Below the pieces are notes generated by a model, which was given only the letters and a program-made list of their open reading frames with translations, did no database searches and had not been told where the DNA came from. Shown here piece by piece: positions 17,259-25,614 of a stretch of 49,493 nt of DNA. Each line of letters opens with the position of its first letter. The first letter of the stretch is position 1. The position numbers and the translations under genes were made by a program. The DNA lies in NCBI GenBank assembly GCA_009775355.1, contig VSPN01000013.1, forward strand, positions 1 to 49,493, in the 5' to 3' direction. Source of the stretch: Muribaculaceae bacterium. Its GTDB lineage: Bacteria > Bacteroidota > Bacteroidia > Bacteroidales > Muribaculaceae.

Positions 17259-18089
17259 ATGATGAAAACGACAGAACAGTCAGCAAACCGACATGCACAA
17301 AGTTCCGCGGAGAGAACACTCGCCGCGGTTCTGTGTCTGCTGATGCTGTTCCCTGCGGGCTATCTGTCGCCGACATGCCGTGCCGCAACCTCTGCCGTTG
17401 CCGTCCGGCATGTGTCGAAAACGCCGGTCATTCCCGACACGGAAGAAATCGGCCAGCCTCCGCTCCCATCGGATTCCACAGTATACCTTGACGCGGAGAT
17501 CGAGATTCCCGACAGCAGACTTCCGTCCGACACGATACCGCCGACCGAAGTCCGTGCCGACGACTACGCCTATGACGAAAACGGCAAGATACCATTCAAT
17601 CCCTCGCCAACCAGAGCCGTCTGGCTCTCGGCTCTCTGCCCCGGACTCGGACAGATCTACAACCGCCGCTACTGGAAACTTCCGATAGTGATCGGAGGCT
17701 TCATGGGACTCGGATACGCCACAAACTGGAACAACACTCAGTATCAAGACTATATGCAGGGATATCGCGACCTGCTCGACAACGACCCGCAGACAAAGTC
17801 ATATATGGACTTTTTCCCTCCTACCGTCAAAGAGGAGGATCTCGACAAGAGCTGGCTTGAGCAGACGTTTAAGAGCCGCAAAGACTACGCCCGCCGCAAC
17901 CGCGATCTCTGCATCATCGGGCTTGTCGCACTCTACGCCCTCTGCATTCTCGATGCCTATGTAGACGCATCGCTGACCCACTTCGACGTCAGCCCGGATC
18001 TCTCGCTCGACTGGTCGCCCACGCTGCTCGAACAGCCGTCGGCCAAAGGTCGTCCGGCACTTGGCATAAACTGGGCGTTCACTTTCTAA
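17259..18089 (+). CDS. DUF5683 domain protein
   Basis: A 276-residue envelope protein of unknown function. The N-terminal 30-55 residues contain a hydrophobic segment (TLAAVLCLLMLFPAGYL) that may be a signal or anchor. A proline-rich stretch (about 60-115) follows. The DUF5683 core starts with NPSPTRAVWLSALCPGLGQIYNRRYWKLP and has two membrane helices (about 145-160 and 215-235, with LCIIGLVALYALCILDAYVDASL). The gene is 25 bp after parB and 38 bp before the transglycosylase, the usual neighbourhood for this family in Bacteroidetes. The start could be 17259 or 17262 (ATGATG). Confidence 0.85.
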   Translation: MMKTTEQSANRHAQSSAERTLAAVLCLLMLFPAGYLSPTCRAATSAVAVRHVSKTPVIPDTEEIGQPPLPSDSTVYLDAEIEIPDSRLPSDTIPPTEVRADDYAYDENGKIPFNPSPTRAVWLSALCPGLGQIYNRRYWKLPIVIGGFMGLGYATNWNNTQYQDYMQGYRDLLDNDPQTKSYMDFFPPTVKEEDLDKSWLEQTFKSRKDYARRNRDLCIIGLVALYALCILDAYVDASLTHFDVSPDLSLDWSPTLLEQPSAKGRPALGINWAFTF

Positions 18090-18127
18090 GCATTACAACG
18101 CACTGTCCAACAGAACAACATAAGATC

Positions 18128-19966
18128 ATGACAAAACGGATTCTACATATAACCCTTCTCGCAGCAGCCGCCATACTGACGCCCGCTGCGGCCAACGCCG
18201 ACAAGGCCAAGAACATACTCGACGTCAAAAGCGACATAACCGATTCCAACATCGTCTTTCCCGAGAGCTATGAGATCGACACCCGCAAGATGCTCGAAGG
18301 GTGGTATATGAAGAACTACACCGCTACCGACGACCGCTACCGCACGCAGGGCGACGTGACGGTTTCAGATGCGACCATACGCGAGAGACTGGCAAGTCTC
18401 AACACCGTGATCGACATGCCGTTCAACCAGATCGTGCGCAGCTATATCGACCGCTACACGGCCAAAAGCCGTCCGGCTGTGGCCGCCATGCTCGGACTGA
18501 GCCTCTACTACATGCCGATCTTCGAACAGGCACTCGAAGAGGCCGGTCTGCCTCTCGAGCTCAAATATCTGCCGGTAATCGAGTCCGGTCTCGATCCCAA
18601 CGCAGTCTCACGCCACGGCGCCACAGGACTGTGGCAGTTCATGCTCGCCACCGGCAAAGGCCTCGACATGGAGGTATCATCGCTCGTTGACGAGCGCAGA
18701 GACCCCTACCTGTCATCGCAAAAGGCCGCTGGCTACCTGAAGGATCTGTATGCCACATACAACGACTGGTCGCTCGCCATAGCCGCCTACAACTGCGGAC
18801 CCGGCACTGTCAACAAAGCCATACGCCGTGCGGGCGGAGACCCCTCGCAGCATGATTTCTGGTCGATCTATTATTTTCTGCCCGCCGAGACACGCGGATA
18901 CGTACCGATGTTCATCGCCGCAAACTATGTGATGAACTATTACCCATACCACAACATCAGTCCGGTGCTCGCTACCAAGCCTCTTGTGACCGACACGCTG
19001 ATGATATCCGACCGTGTGCACTTCAACCAGATCTCGAAGATACTCGACATTCCGGTCGACCAGCTCAGGGTGCTAAACCCGCAGTTCCGCGCCGACATCA
19101 TACCGGGACGCCCTGACCGCCAGTACACTCTTGTGCTGCCATCGCAACAGGTGCAAGCATACATCATGAGCGAGGAGGAGATTCTCGACTGCGACGCCGA
19201 CAAATATGCCCGGCGAACCGACGCACAGCCCGGGGAGCAGCCAGACGCACAGCTCGCCCAGCTGATCGAGAATGAGGAGGAAGCAGACAACACCCTGCTC
19301 GAACAGGCTCCCGCCGAGCAGCCCGCGACCGTCAGACGCGCCACTGCGGCTTCAGGTGAGACAAAGACCGTATCGCACAAAGTCGAACCCGGAGAGACCC
19401 TGTCGGCAATTGCCAAAAAATATCAGGTTGACGTCAATGATATCAAATCATGGAACAATCTGACACGCAACGCTGTCCGCACAGGACAGATGCTGCGCAT
19501 CACAACTTCTGCAGCCATAGCCGACGCTTCGGGCGCACGCCCCGTCGCCCCGTCGGCAAGAGAGACACAGACACCGCGTCAGGACAACTCCTGGAAAAAG
19601 GAGTCTGCGAAAAAACAGACGGAAACAGCAAAAACCGCTACCGGGAAAGCGGGAAGCTCCGAAAAAAGCAAGACCTCAGCCAGAAAAAAACAGGCTAAGC
19701 CCGCTTCCCACACCGTCAAGAGCGGAGAGAATCTCACGACCATTGCCAAGAAATATGGCACTACAGTGGCCGAGCTGAAGAAAGCCAACAAACTGACCGG
19801 CGACGAACTGCATCCCGGCGACGCGCTTAAGATTCCCTCGTCCGGGAAGGCATCAGCCGGAAAAAAAGCGAATAAGAAAACCGGATCAAAAGCCACAGGC
19901 AAGACCTCAAAAAAGAGAAAAGCCTCTGCAAGACCGAAAAGCGGCACCAAGAAGAAAAAAAGATAA
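18128..19966 (+). CDS. mltD: MltD-like lytic transglycosylase with two LysM domains
   Basis: A 612-residue periplasmic murein transglycosylase that cleaves the glycan strand with formation of 1,6-anhydro-muropeptides. Signal peptide 1-24. The GH23/SLT domain (about 105-270) has the catalytic glutamate E152 in LPVIESGLDPNAVSRHGATG and the AAYNCGPGTVNKAI motif. LysM domains lie at about 417-460 (HKVEPGETLSAIAKKYQVDV) and 530-572 (HTVKSGENLTTIAKKYGTTV), binding peptidoglycan. Between and after them are Ala/Thr/Lys-rich linkers, and the last 35 residues are strongly basic (ending KSGTKKKKR), perhaps binding teichoic-like or nucleic polyanions or the wall itself. The symbol reflects family resemblance. 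Confidence 0.92.
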   Translation: MTKRILHITLLAAAAILTPAAANADKAKNILDVKSDITDSNIVFPESYEIDTRKMLEGWYMKNYTATDDRYRTQGDVTVSDATIRERLASLNTVIDMPFNQIVRSYIDRYTAKSRPAVAAMLGLSLYYMPIFEQALEEAGLPLELKYLPVIESGLDPNAVSRHGATGLWQFMLATGKGLDMEVSSLVDERRDPYLSSQKAAGYLKDLYATYNDWSLAIAAYNCGPGTVNKAIRRAGGDPSQHDFWSIYYFLPAETRGYVPMFIAANYVMNYYPYHNISPVLATKPLVTDTLMISDRVHFNQISKILDIPVDQLRVLNPQFRADIIPGRPDRQYTLVLPSQQVQAYIMSEEEILDCDADKYARRTDAQPGEQPDAQLAQLIENEEEADNTLLEQAPAEQPATVRRATAASGETKTVSHKVEPGETLSAIAKKYQVDVNDIKSWNNLTRNAVRTGQMLRITTSAAIADASGARPVAPSARETQTPRQDNSWKKESAKKQTETAKTATGKAGSSEKSKTSARKKQAKPASHTVKSGENLTTIAKKYGTTVAELKKANKLTGDELHPGDALKIPSSGKASAGKKANKKTGSKATGKTSKKRKASARPKSGTKKKKR

Positions 19967-19985
19967 CTCCACAGAAACACACCAC

Positions 19986-20020
19986 GCCGGCCATGCAGCC
20001 CGAGAGGCCGCATGGCCGGC
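19986..20020. terminator. Strong GC-rich stem-loop after the transglycosylase gene
   Basis: Perfect 11-bp arms GCCGGCCATGC (19986-19996) and GCATGGCCGGC (20010-20020) around a 13-nt loop, 20 nt after the stop. No T-run follows on the plus strand, so the terminator role is inferred from position. Confidence 0.55.
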
Positions 20021-20126
20021 AAATATCACCGGTCGCCAGACCCGACAGATGAAAACACCGGTTCCACATGAAAGACAATCAAGCATCTGACTATAACCTT
20101 TAACCTTTAACCTGTACCCGAACTCC

Positions 20127-21518
20127 ATGATCACAACATTGATCGTATTGTTTTTCATCGGCTATCTCGCCATAGCCCTCGAGCATCCGCTCAAAGTCGA
20201 CAAGACTGCGACAGCCCTTATGCTCGGCATGCTGCTCTGGATAATCTACGCGCTCGGAGCGGAATACATAGTTCCGCTCATCGAACCCGATGCGTTCAAG
20301 GCTTATCTCGATTCCCACCCGTCGCTCACCGGCGCGAGCCTTCACCGCCAGGCACTCGGCTATGTCACCGATGTGCGTCTTGTCGAATCGCTCGGTGACG
20401 TGACTCAGACACTCTTCTTTCTAATCGGAGCGATGACCATAGTCGAGCTTGTCGACATCCACGGTGGTTTCACCGTGATCACAAGCCGGATCACCACCCG
20501 CGACAAGCTCAGGCTTCTCTGGGTGATATGCGCCGTGACATTCGTGTTCTCCGCCGTGCTCGACAACATGACCACCACTATAGTCATGGTGCTCCTGCTC
20601 CGCAAGATCATCGAAGACCAGCATGAACGCTGGCTATATGCGGGCATGATAGTCATAGCCGCCAACACAGGCGGCGCATGGAGTCCGATCGGCGACGTCA
20701 CCACCATCATGCTCTGGGTGAAAGGAAATGTCACGGCTCCGGCTCTGATCGAGCGCGTGCTTCTGCCCTCTGTCGTGGCGATGATCGTGCCTCTGCTGAT
20801 CATCAGCCGGTCTCTCAAGGGCACAATCCCCACGTTCGAGCATCCTGTCGAAGACCAGACACACGGCATGTCAGGTGCGGAACGCCTTACGATATTCTGC
20901 CTCGGTGTCGGCGGTCTGCTGTTCGTGCCCGTCTTCAAGAGCATAACCCACCTGCCACCGTTTGTCGGCATGCTCTTCGTGCTCGGGGCTCTCTGGCTCT
21001 ACACCGAGATATTCTATAACGGCAAACGCATCGAACGTCGCAAACAGCACCGGCTTCCGCAAGTCATCGCGCGTATCGACATGCCCTCGATACTCTTCTT
21101 CCTCGGCATTTTGCTCGCAGTTGCCGTGCTCGAAGCCACGGGTGTACTTGCCGCCACCGCTTCATGGCTCGATGAGGAAGTGCACAACGTATACATAATC
21201 AACGTCCTGCTCGGCATCATGTCGTCGATCTTCGACAATGTTCCCCTTGTGGCCGGAGTCATGGGAATGTATCCCCTTGAGGACGCCGCCGCCGTCGGAT
21301 ACGCCGCCAACTTCGTGCAGGACGGCATCTTCTGGGAATTCCTAAGCTATTGCGCCGGAGTCGGAGGCAGCCTTCTGATCATCGGATCGGCAGCCGGCGT
21401 CATCGCCATGGGGCTCGAGAAGATCAACTTCGGATGGTATCTGAAATACTTCACTCTCCCGGCACTCGTCGGCTATCTCGCCGGAGCAGGCGTTTATATA
21501 CTTGAGATAATGCTTTAG
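20127..21518 (+). CDS. nhaD: NhaD-type Na+/H+ antiporter
   Basis: A 463-residue inner-membrane ion transporter with 12-13 hydrophobic segments starting directly at the N-terminus (TLIVLFFIGYLAIALEHPLKVDKTATALMLG seen in pieces). Family marks include SAVLDNMTTTIVMVLLL, NTGGAWSPIGDVTTIMLW and SSIFDNVPLVAGVMGMYP, the paired conserved Asp/Asn regions of the NhaD group. It exports sodium in exchange for protons. It stands between the par cluster and the DegT/Trk genes, with three other ion-related genes downstream. The upstream 160 bp hold a hairpin and a TAACCTT heptamer repeated two to three times (20094-20113), but no TAnnTTTG box. Confidence 0.92.
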   Translation: MITTLIVLFFIGYLAIALEHPLKVDKTATALMLGMLLWIIYALGAEYIVPLIEPDAFKAYLDSHPSLTGASLHRQALGYVTDVRLVESLGDVTQTLFFLIGAMTIVELVDIHGGFTVITSRITTRDKLRLLWVICAVTFVFSAVLDNMTTTIVMVLLLRKIIEDQHERWLYAGMIVIAANTGGAWSPIGDVTTIMLWVKGNVTAPALIERVLLPSVVAMIVPLLIISRSLKGTIPTFEHPVEDQTHGMSGAERLTIFCLGVGGLLFVPVFKSITHLPPFVGMLFVLGALWLYTEIFYNGKRIERRKQHRLPQVIARIDMPSILFFLGILLAVAVLEATGVLAATASWLDEEVHNVYIINVLLGIMSSIFDNVPLVAGVMGMYPLEDAAAVGYAANFVQDGIFWEFLSYCAGVGGSLLIIGSAAGVIAMGLEKINFGWYLKYFTLPALVGYLAGAGVYILEIML

Positions 21519-21530
21519 CATGTCGCGGCT

Positions 21531-21538
21531 TAAATTTG
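21531..21538 (+). promoter_or_regulatory. Possible leaderless promoter for the DegT gene
   Basis: TAAATTTG matches the -7 consensus and ends only 6 nt before the ATG at 21545. A TTG at 21502-21504 is 26 nt upstream, longer than usual. If used, transcription would start at or next to the start codon. Confidence 0.4.
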
Positions 21539-21544
21539 CGAATC

Positions 21545-22675
21545 ATGATTAAATTTCTTGATCTTAAGAAAATAACCGAATCACACGGAGCGGAGATCGG
21601 CGAGGCCGTAAGCCGCGTCATCCGTTCCGGGTGGTATCTGCAGGGCGAGGAGAACCGGAGGTTCGAACAGAACTTCGCCAGTTTCATAGGAACCGGCCAC
21701 GCCGTCGGCTGCGCCAACGGCCTTGACGCGCTCGTTCTGATATTCCGCGCCCTTATCGAGACCGGGCGTCTCCATCCCGGCGACGAGGTGCTCGTGCCGG
21801 CCAACACATATATAGCGTCGATACTCGCACTTACAGAGACAGGTCTCCGCCCGGTTCTTGTCGAGCCTGATCCACGGTCGCTTCAGATAGATCCCGGCCA
21901 GATCGAGAAAGCCATGACACCGCAGACCAGAGCCCTTCTCACCGTCCACCTGTATGGCCGCTGTTCCTACACCAGCCGTATGGCAGAGATCGTGGAGCGG
22001 AGCGGTCTGCTGCTTGTCGAAGACAATGCCCAGGCACACGGATGCCGATATGGAGACCGGCGCACAGGCAGCCTCGGTATAGCCGCAGCCCACAGTTTCT
22101 ACCCCGGCAAAAACCTCGGCGCGCTTGGCGACGGAGGCGCGGTCACCACTTCCGACAAAGAGCTTGCCGACACAGTCCGCGCACTGGCCAACTACGGATC
22201 GGCTGAAAAATATGTGTTCCGCTACAGGGGGCGCAACTCACGTCTCGACGAGATACAGGCCGCCGTGCTCGATGTCAAACTGCGGCACCTCGACGAAGAC
22301 AATGAAAAGCGGCGGCATATCGCCCGCATATATTTTGAAGAGATCTGCAACCCCGAAGTCGAGATTCCAGGCAAAGAACTCTACTTCGGCGAAAATCCTG
22401 AAATTCCGGCTGCTGTCGACAGTGTCTTCCACGTGTTTCCGGTTCTGACCGGACGCCGCAATGACCTCAGGCGCCATCTTGACAGCAATGGAATCCAGAC
22501 CCTTGTCCATTACCCGATTCCGCCGCACAAGCAGGAATGCTACAGTGAATGGAACGGCATGTCTCTGCCCGTGACCGAAAGCATACACGACCGCGAGTTG
22601 TCTCTGCCCATCTCGCCGGTGATGACCGACGAGGAAGCCCGCACGGTGGCCAGGGCCGTCAACGGCAACTGGTAA
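21545..22675 (+). CDS. DegT/DnrJ/EryC1/StrS sugar aminotransferase
   Basis: A 376-residue PLP-dependent aminotransferase acting on nucleotide-linked keto-sugars. The N-terminus (FLDLKKITESHGAEIGEAVSRVI, then SGWYLQGEENRRFEQNFA) and the PLP-lysine segment AHSFYPGKNLGALGDGG (K189) are typical, as is RNSRLDEIQAAVL. The closest-looking functional group is 3-amino-3,6-dideoxyhexose synthesis (FdtB/QdtB-type), but this is inference. No other sugar-nucleotide genes lie beside it. The ATG at 21545 is preferred over an in-frame TTG at 21536. The trkA gene follows 39 bp later. Confidence 0.88.
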   Translation: MIKFLDLKKITESHGAEIGEAVSRVIRSGWYLQGEENRRFEQNFASFIGTGHAVGCANGLDALVLIFRALIETGRLHPGDEVLVPANTYIASILALTETGLRPVLVEPDPRSLQIDPGQIEKAMTPQTRALLTVHLYGRCSYTSRMAEIVERSGLLLVEDNAQAHGCRYGDRRTGSLGIAAAHSFYPGKNLGALGDGGAVTTSDKELADTVRALANYGSAEKYVFRYRGRNSRLDEIQAAVLDVKLRHLDEDNEKRRHIARIYFEEICNPEVEIPGKELYFGENPEIPAAVDSVFHVFPVLTGRRNDLRRHLDSNGIQTLVHYPIPPHKQECYSEWNGMSLPVTESIHDRELSLPISPVMTDEEARTVARAVNGNW

Positions 22676-22714
22676 CCGCAGGAGCTGTAAAAGAGCAGTA
22701 CTTATCTAAGGGAT

Positions 22715-24052
22715 ATGAAGATACTAATAGCAGGCGACGGAGAGACCGGTTCTCATCTTGCCGAGATGCTGTCGGTCGAGAATCAGGACGTGGTGCTGAT
22801 GGGTGCCGACCGCGAGCGTCTTCAGGAACTTGACGCCACATCCAACTTTCTGACCTTTAACGGGAATCCCGTATCGGCCTCGGCACTTGCCGGATGCGGA
22901 GTTGCCGACACCGATCTCTTCGTGGCCGTTACCCCCGATGACAACGCCAACATCGTGGCCTGCGAGCTTGCCAAGGGACTCGGCGCGTCGAAATGTGTGG
23001 CCCGTGTCGACAACCCCGAATTCTCCGATCCCCGTATCGGGCAGCTCCTCAGGCATCTCGGCATCGACATGACCATATACCCTGAAAGGATGGCGGCCGA
23101 GACCATCATGCACTTCATACGCCACAACTGGGCGAGCGACTGGTTCAGGCTGCTCGACGGCGAACTGCTCGTTGTCGGTGTCAGGGTTCATAAAGAAGGC
23201 TCACTTGCCGGCCACCGTCTCCGAGACTTTATACAGTCACCGAGATTCTGCCATGTCGCCGCCATAAAACGTGGCGACAAAGTCATCATTCCCCGGGGCG
23301 ACGACTTCATTCTTTCGGGCGACACGCTCTACATCTCGACACTCCCCGAAAACGCATCACGTATCCACACACTCTGCGGCGGCAGCTCGGTCAAGGCCGG
23401 AAGAATCATGATCACGGGAGCCGGACGCGTCACCGAGAACGTGCTCAAGCTTCTCGGCGGCGGGATCTCAGTCACCGTGATCGACCCCGACCGCGAACGA
23501 TGCCGCGACATGGCCTCGCGTTTTCCCGACGCGGTGGTCGTCAACACCCGGTCGAGCGATGTCGTGGCCATGAAAGAGGAAGGCATCGGACAATGCGACA
23601 TGTTTCTCGCGCTCACCGGCAAATCGGAGGCCAACATCGTGGCCTGCATGGTGGCCCGCGAGCACGGCGTGCGGAAGACTCTGGCCCGCATCGAGGAATT
23701 CCAGTATGTGCAGGAAGCCGAAAGTCTCGATATCGACAAGATCGTCAACAAGAAACAGCTCAACGCCGGCATGGTGATGAATTTCCTGCTCGGCTCCGAA
23801 ATGGCCACAACCCAATGCCTCGCCACCGACAAGGCCGAAGTCACTACGATCGTGGCCCGCGAAGGCTCGCGCATCGTGTCGCGCCCGATCGGAGAACTGT
23901 CGCTCCCGCGCGAGCTGACCATAGCCGGACTCGTCCGCGACGGGAAAGGGATCATGGTCGAAGGCAACACCTGCGTCCGTCCCGGCGACCACGTTGTGGT
24001 GTTCTTCCTGACCGGAAGCCTGTCGAAAGTCAAACGCCTGTTCCGGCAATAA
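22715..24052 (+). CDS. trkA: Trk potassium uptake regulatory subunit TrkA
   Basis: A 445-residue cytoplasmic gating subunit with two RCK units. The first Rossmann fold has MKILIAGDGETGSHLAEML and VLMGAD; the second begins near residue 230 with RIMITGAGRVTENVLKLLGGG and VTVIDPDRERC. TrkA-C segments follow each (for example LAGHRLRDFIQSPRFCHVAAI). It binds nucleotides and opens the TrkH channel. The gene lies 23 bp upstream of trkH. The second fold has GAGRVT where GxGxxG is usual, so the last glycine is lost there and nucleotide binding may rely on the first unit. Confidence 0.95.
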   Translation: MKILIAGDGETGSHLAEMLSVENQDVVLMGADRERLQELDATSNFLTFNGNPVSASALAGCGVADTDLFVAVTPDDNANIVACELAKGLGASKCVARVDNPEFSDPRIGQLLRHLGIDMTIYPERMAAETIMHFIRHNWASDWFRLLDGELLVVGVRVHKEGSLAGHRLRDFIQSPRFCHVAAIKRGDKVIIPRGDDFILSGDTLYISTLPENASRIHTLCGGSSVKAGRIMITGAGRVTENVLKLLGGGISVTVIDPDRERCRDMASRFPDAVVVNTRSSDVVAMKEEGIGQCDMFLALTGKSEANIVACMVAREHGVRKTLARIEEFQYVQEAESLDIDKIVNKKQLNAGMVMNFLLGSEMATTQCLATDKAEVTTIVAREGSRIVSRPIGELSLPRELTIAGLVRDGKGIMVEGNTCVRPGDHVVVFFLTGSLSKVKRLFRQ

Positions 24053-24075
24053 AGACCCGTCAAAACAATCACCGC

Positions 24076-25539
24076 ATGAAGACATCACTGCGCATAGGGG
24101 CGATGGCCGGCATCATCGGACGCCTTGTGCTGATAGACGCCGCTATTCTGCTGCTGCCAATGGCCGTAAGCCTCGTCTACGGCGAAAGCGACTGGAAGAC
24201 ATTTCTGATCGCATCTGCGGCGGCGGCCGCCACCGGACTTGCCGCCATATACGCTACACGCCGCTGCCGCGAGCCGATACGCGCCCGCGAAGGCTTCATA
24301 ATCACCGCCGTGATATGGGTGGTGTTCGGATTCTTCGGCATAATCCCGCTGATGACATGCTCACACCCGCTTGGCTTCACCGACGCCATGTTCGAGATCA
24401 TATCGGGCTACACCACCACCGGCGCGAGCGTCATAACCGACGTGCAGGCCATGTCGCACGGCATTCTGTTCTGGCGTGCCCTGTCGCAATGGATCGGCGG
24501 ACTCGGCATAATCCTCTTCATGCTCGCGCTGCTCCCCGAGCTCAACAAATCGATCGGCATTTCGATGTTCAACGCCGAGGCCACCGGCATCACCCACGGC
24601 AAAATACATCCGCGCATCCGTCAGACCGCACTCGCCCTCTGGGCGGTATACGTCACGCTTACCGTCGTGTCGGTCGTTCTGCTCTGGATCGGCCCGATGG
24701 ATCTGTTCGACAGCGTGTGCCATACTTTCGCCGCCATAGCCACCGGGGGATTCTCGACACGCAACGACGGTCTGCTCTCATGGCATTCGGACTACATTAT
24801 GTGCGTCGTGACGGGAGTGATGTTTGTCGGCGGCCTCAACTTCCTGCTGCTATTCAATATGTGGAAAGGCGACGTGCGCGGTTTCTTCCGCAACAGCGTG
24901 GTGAGGGTCTTCACAGCCATGACACTGTGCGCATATCTGCTCGCACTGCTTTCCGCGCTGCTTCGCGGAGAGACTGCCGACACCGACAACCTGCTTGTAT
25001 ATCCCCTTTTTCACGTGGTGTCGGCCATAACATCGACCGGTTTTTCGGCCGGTCCGGTCGAACACTGGGGGGAACCGATGCTTTTCATCACCATCATTCT
25101 CATGATCTGCGGGTCGTGCGCAGGTTCGACATCAGGCGGACTTAAGACCGACCGCCTGATGGTCATGTGGCAGAATCTGCGCAACGAGGTGCACATCACC
25201 GCCTTCCCAAAGCGCATGTATGTTGTGAGGCTCTACGGGAGCGCGCTCGACAACAGTCTCGTATCGCGCGTGTCGGCATTCGTCGCCATCTACATGCTCG
25301 TGACCCTGACCGCGACAGGCATCATAACATTTTTCGGCTACACGTTCACCGACTCACTCTTCATGGTCTGCTCATGCATCGGCTGCAACGGACTCGGCTA
25401 CGGCGCGACCGGAGCCGAAGGCTCGTTCGCCATGCTTCCCGACGCCGTCAAGAGGCTGCTTACGGCGGTAATGCTGATGGGGCGTCTCGAGATCTTCACC
25501 TATCTCGTGCTCCTTCTCCCCTCTTTCTGGCGCCGCTGA
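24076..25539 (+). CDS. trkH: Trk potassium uptake channel subunit TrkH
   Basis: A 487-residue inner-membrane K+ channel subunit. Four selectivity-filter loops are seen: TTTGASV, ATGGFSTRN, TSTGFSAG and NGLGYGATG, one per pseudo-repeat, each with the conserved glycine. The membrane segments are regularly spaced. The frame is open from 23500, but that part overlaps trkA, so the ATG at 24076 is used; it starts MKTSLRIGAMAGIIGRLVLIDAAILLLP, which fits other TrkH proteins. With trkA it forms a complete K+ uptake system next to nhaD, suggesting a local salt and pH homeostasis block. Confidence 0.95.
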   Translation: MKTSLRIGAMAGIIGRLVLIDAAILLLPMAVSLVYGESDWKTFLIASAAAAATGLAAIYATRRCREPIRAREGFIITAVIWVVFGFFGIIPLMTCSHPLGFTDAMFEIISGYTTTGASVITDVQAMSHGILFWRALSQWIGGLGIILFMLALLPELNKSIGISMFNAEATGITHGKIHPRIRQTALALWAVYVTLTVVSVVLLWIGPMDLFDSVCHTFAAIATGGFSTRNDGLLSWHSDYIMCVVTGVMFVGGLNFLLLFNMWKGDVRGFFRNSVVRVFTAMTLCAYLLALLSALLRGETADTDNLLVYPLFHVVSAITSTGFSAGPVEHWGEPMLFITIILMICGSCAGSTSGGLKTDRLMVMWQNLRNEVHITAFPKRMYVVRLYGSALDNSLVSRVSAFVAIYMLVTLTATGIITFFGYTFTDSLFMVCSCIGCNGLGYGATGAEGSFAMLPDAVKRLLTAVMLMGRLEIFTYLVLLLPSFWRR

Positions 25540-25558
25540 GCCGCAGCGGCAAAAACAA

Positions 25559-25590
25559 ACGGTCCGGACTGCCGAGGCAATCCAGACCGT
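25559..25590 (-). terminator. Intrinsic terminator of the large adhesin-like gene
   Basis: On the minus strand, a 15-bp stem (with two G-U pairs) formed by 25576-25590 and 25559-25573 is followed by TTTGTTTTTG. A second 7-bp hairpin GCCGCTG/CAGCGGC (25532-25550) overlaps the trkH stop and may serve the opposite strand. Confidence 0.85.
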
Positions 25591-25614
25591 ATCATTATGA
25601 CATCTTCGAACGGT

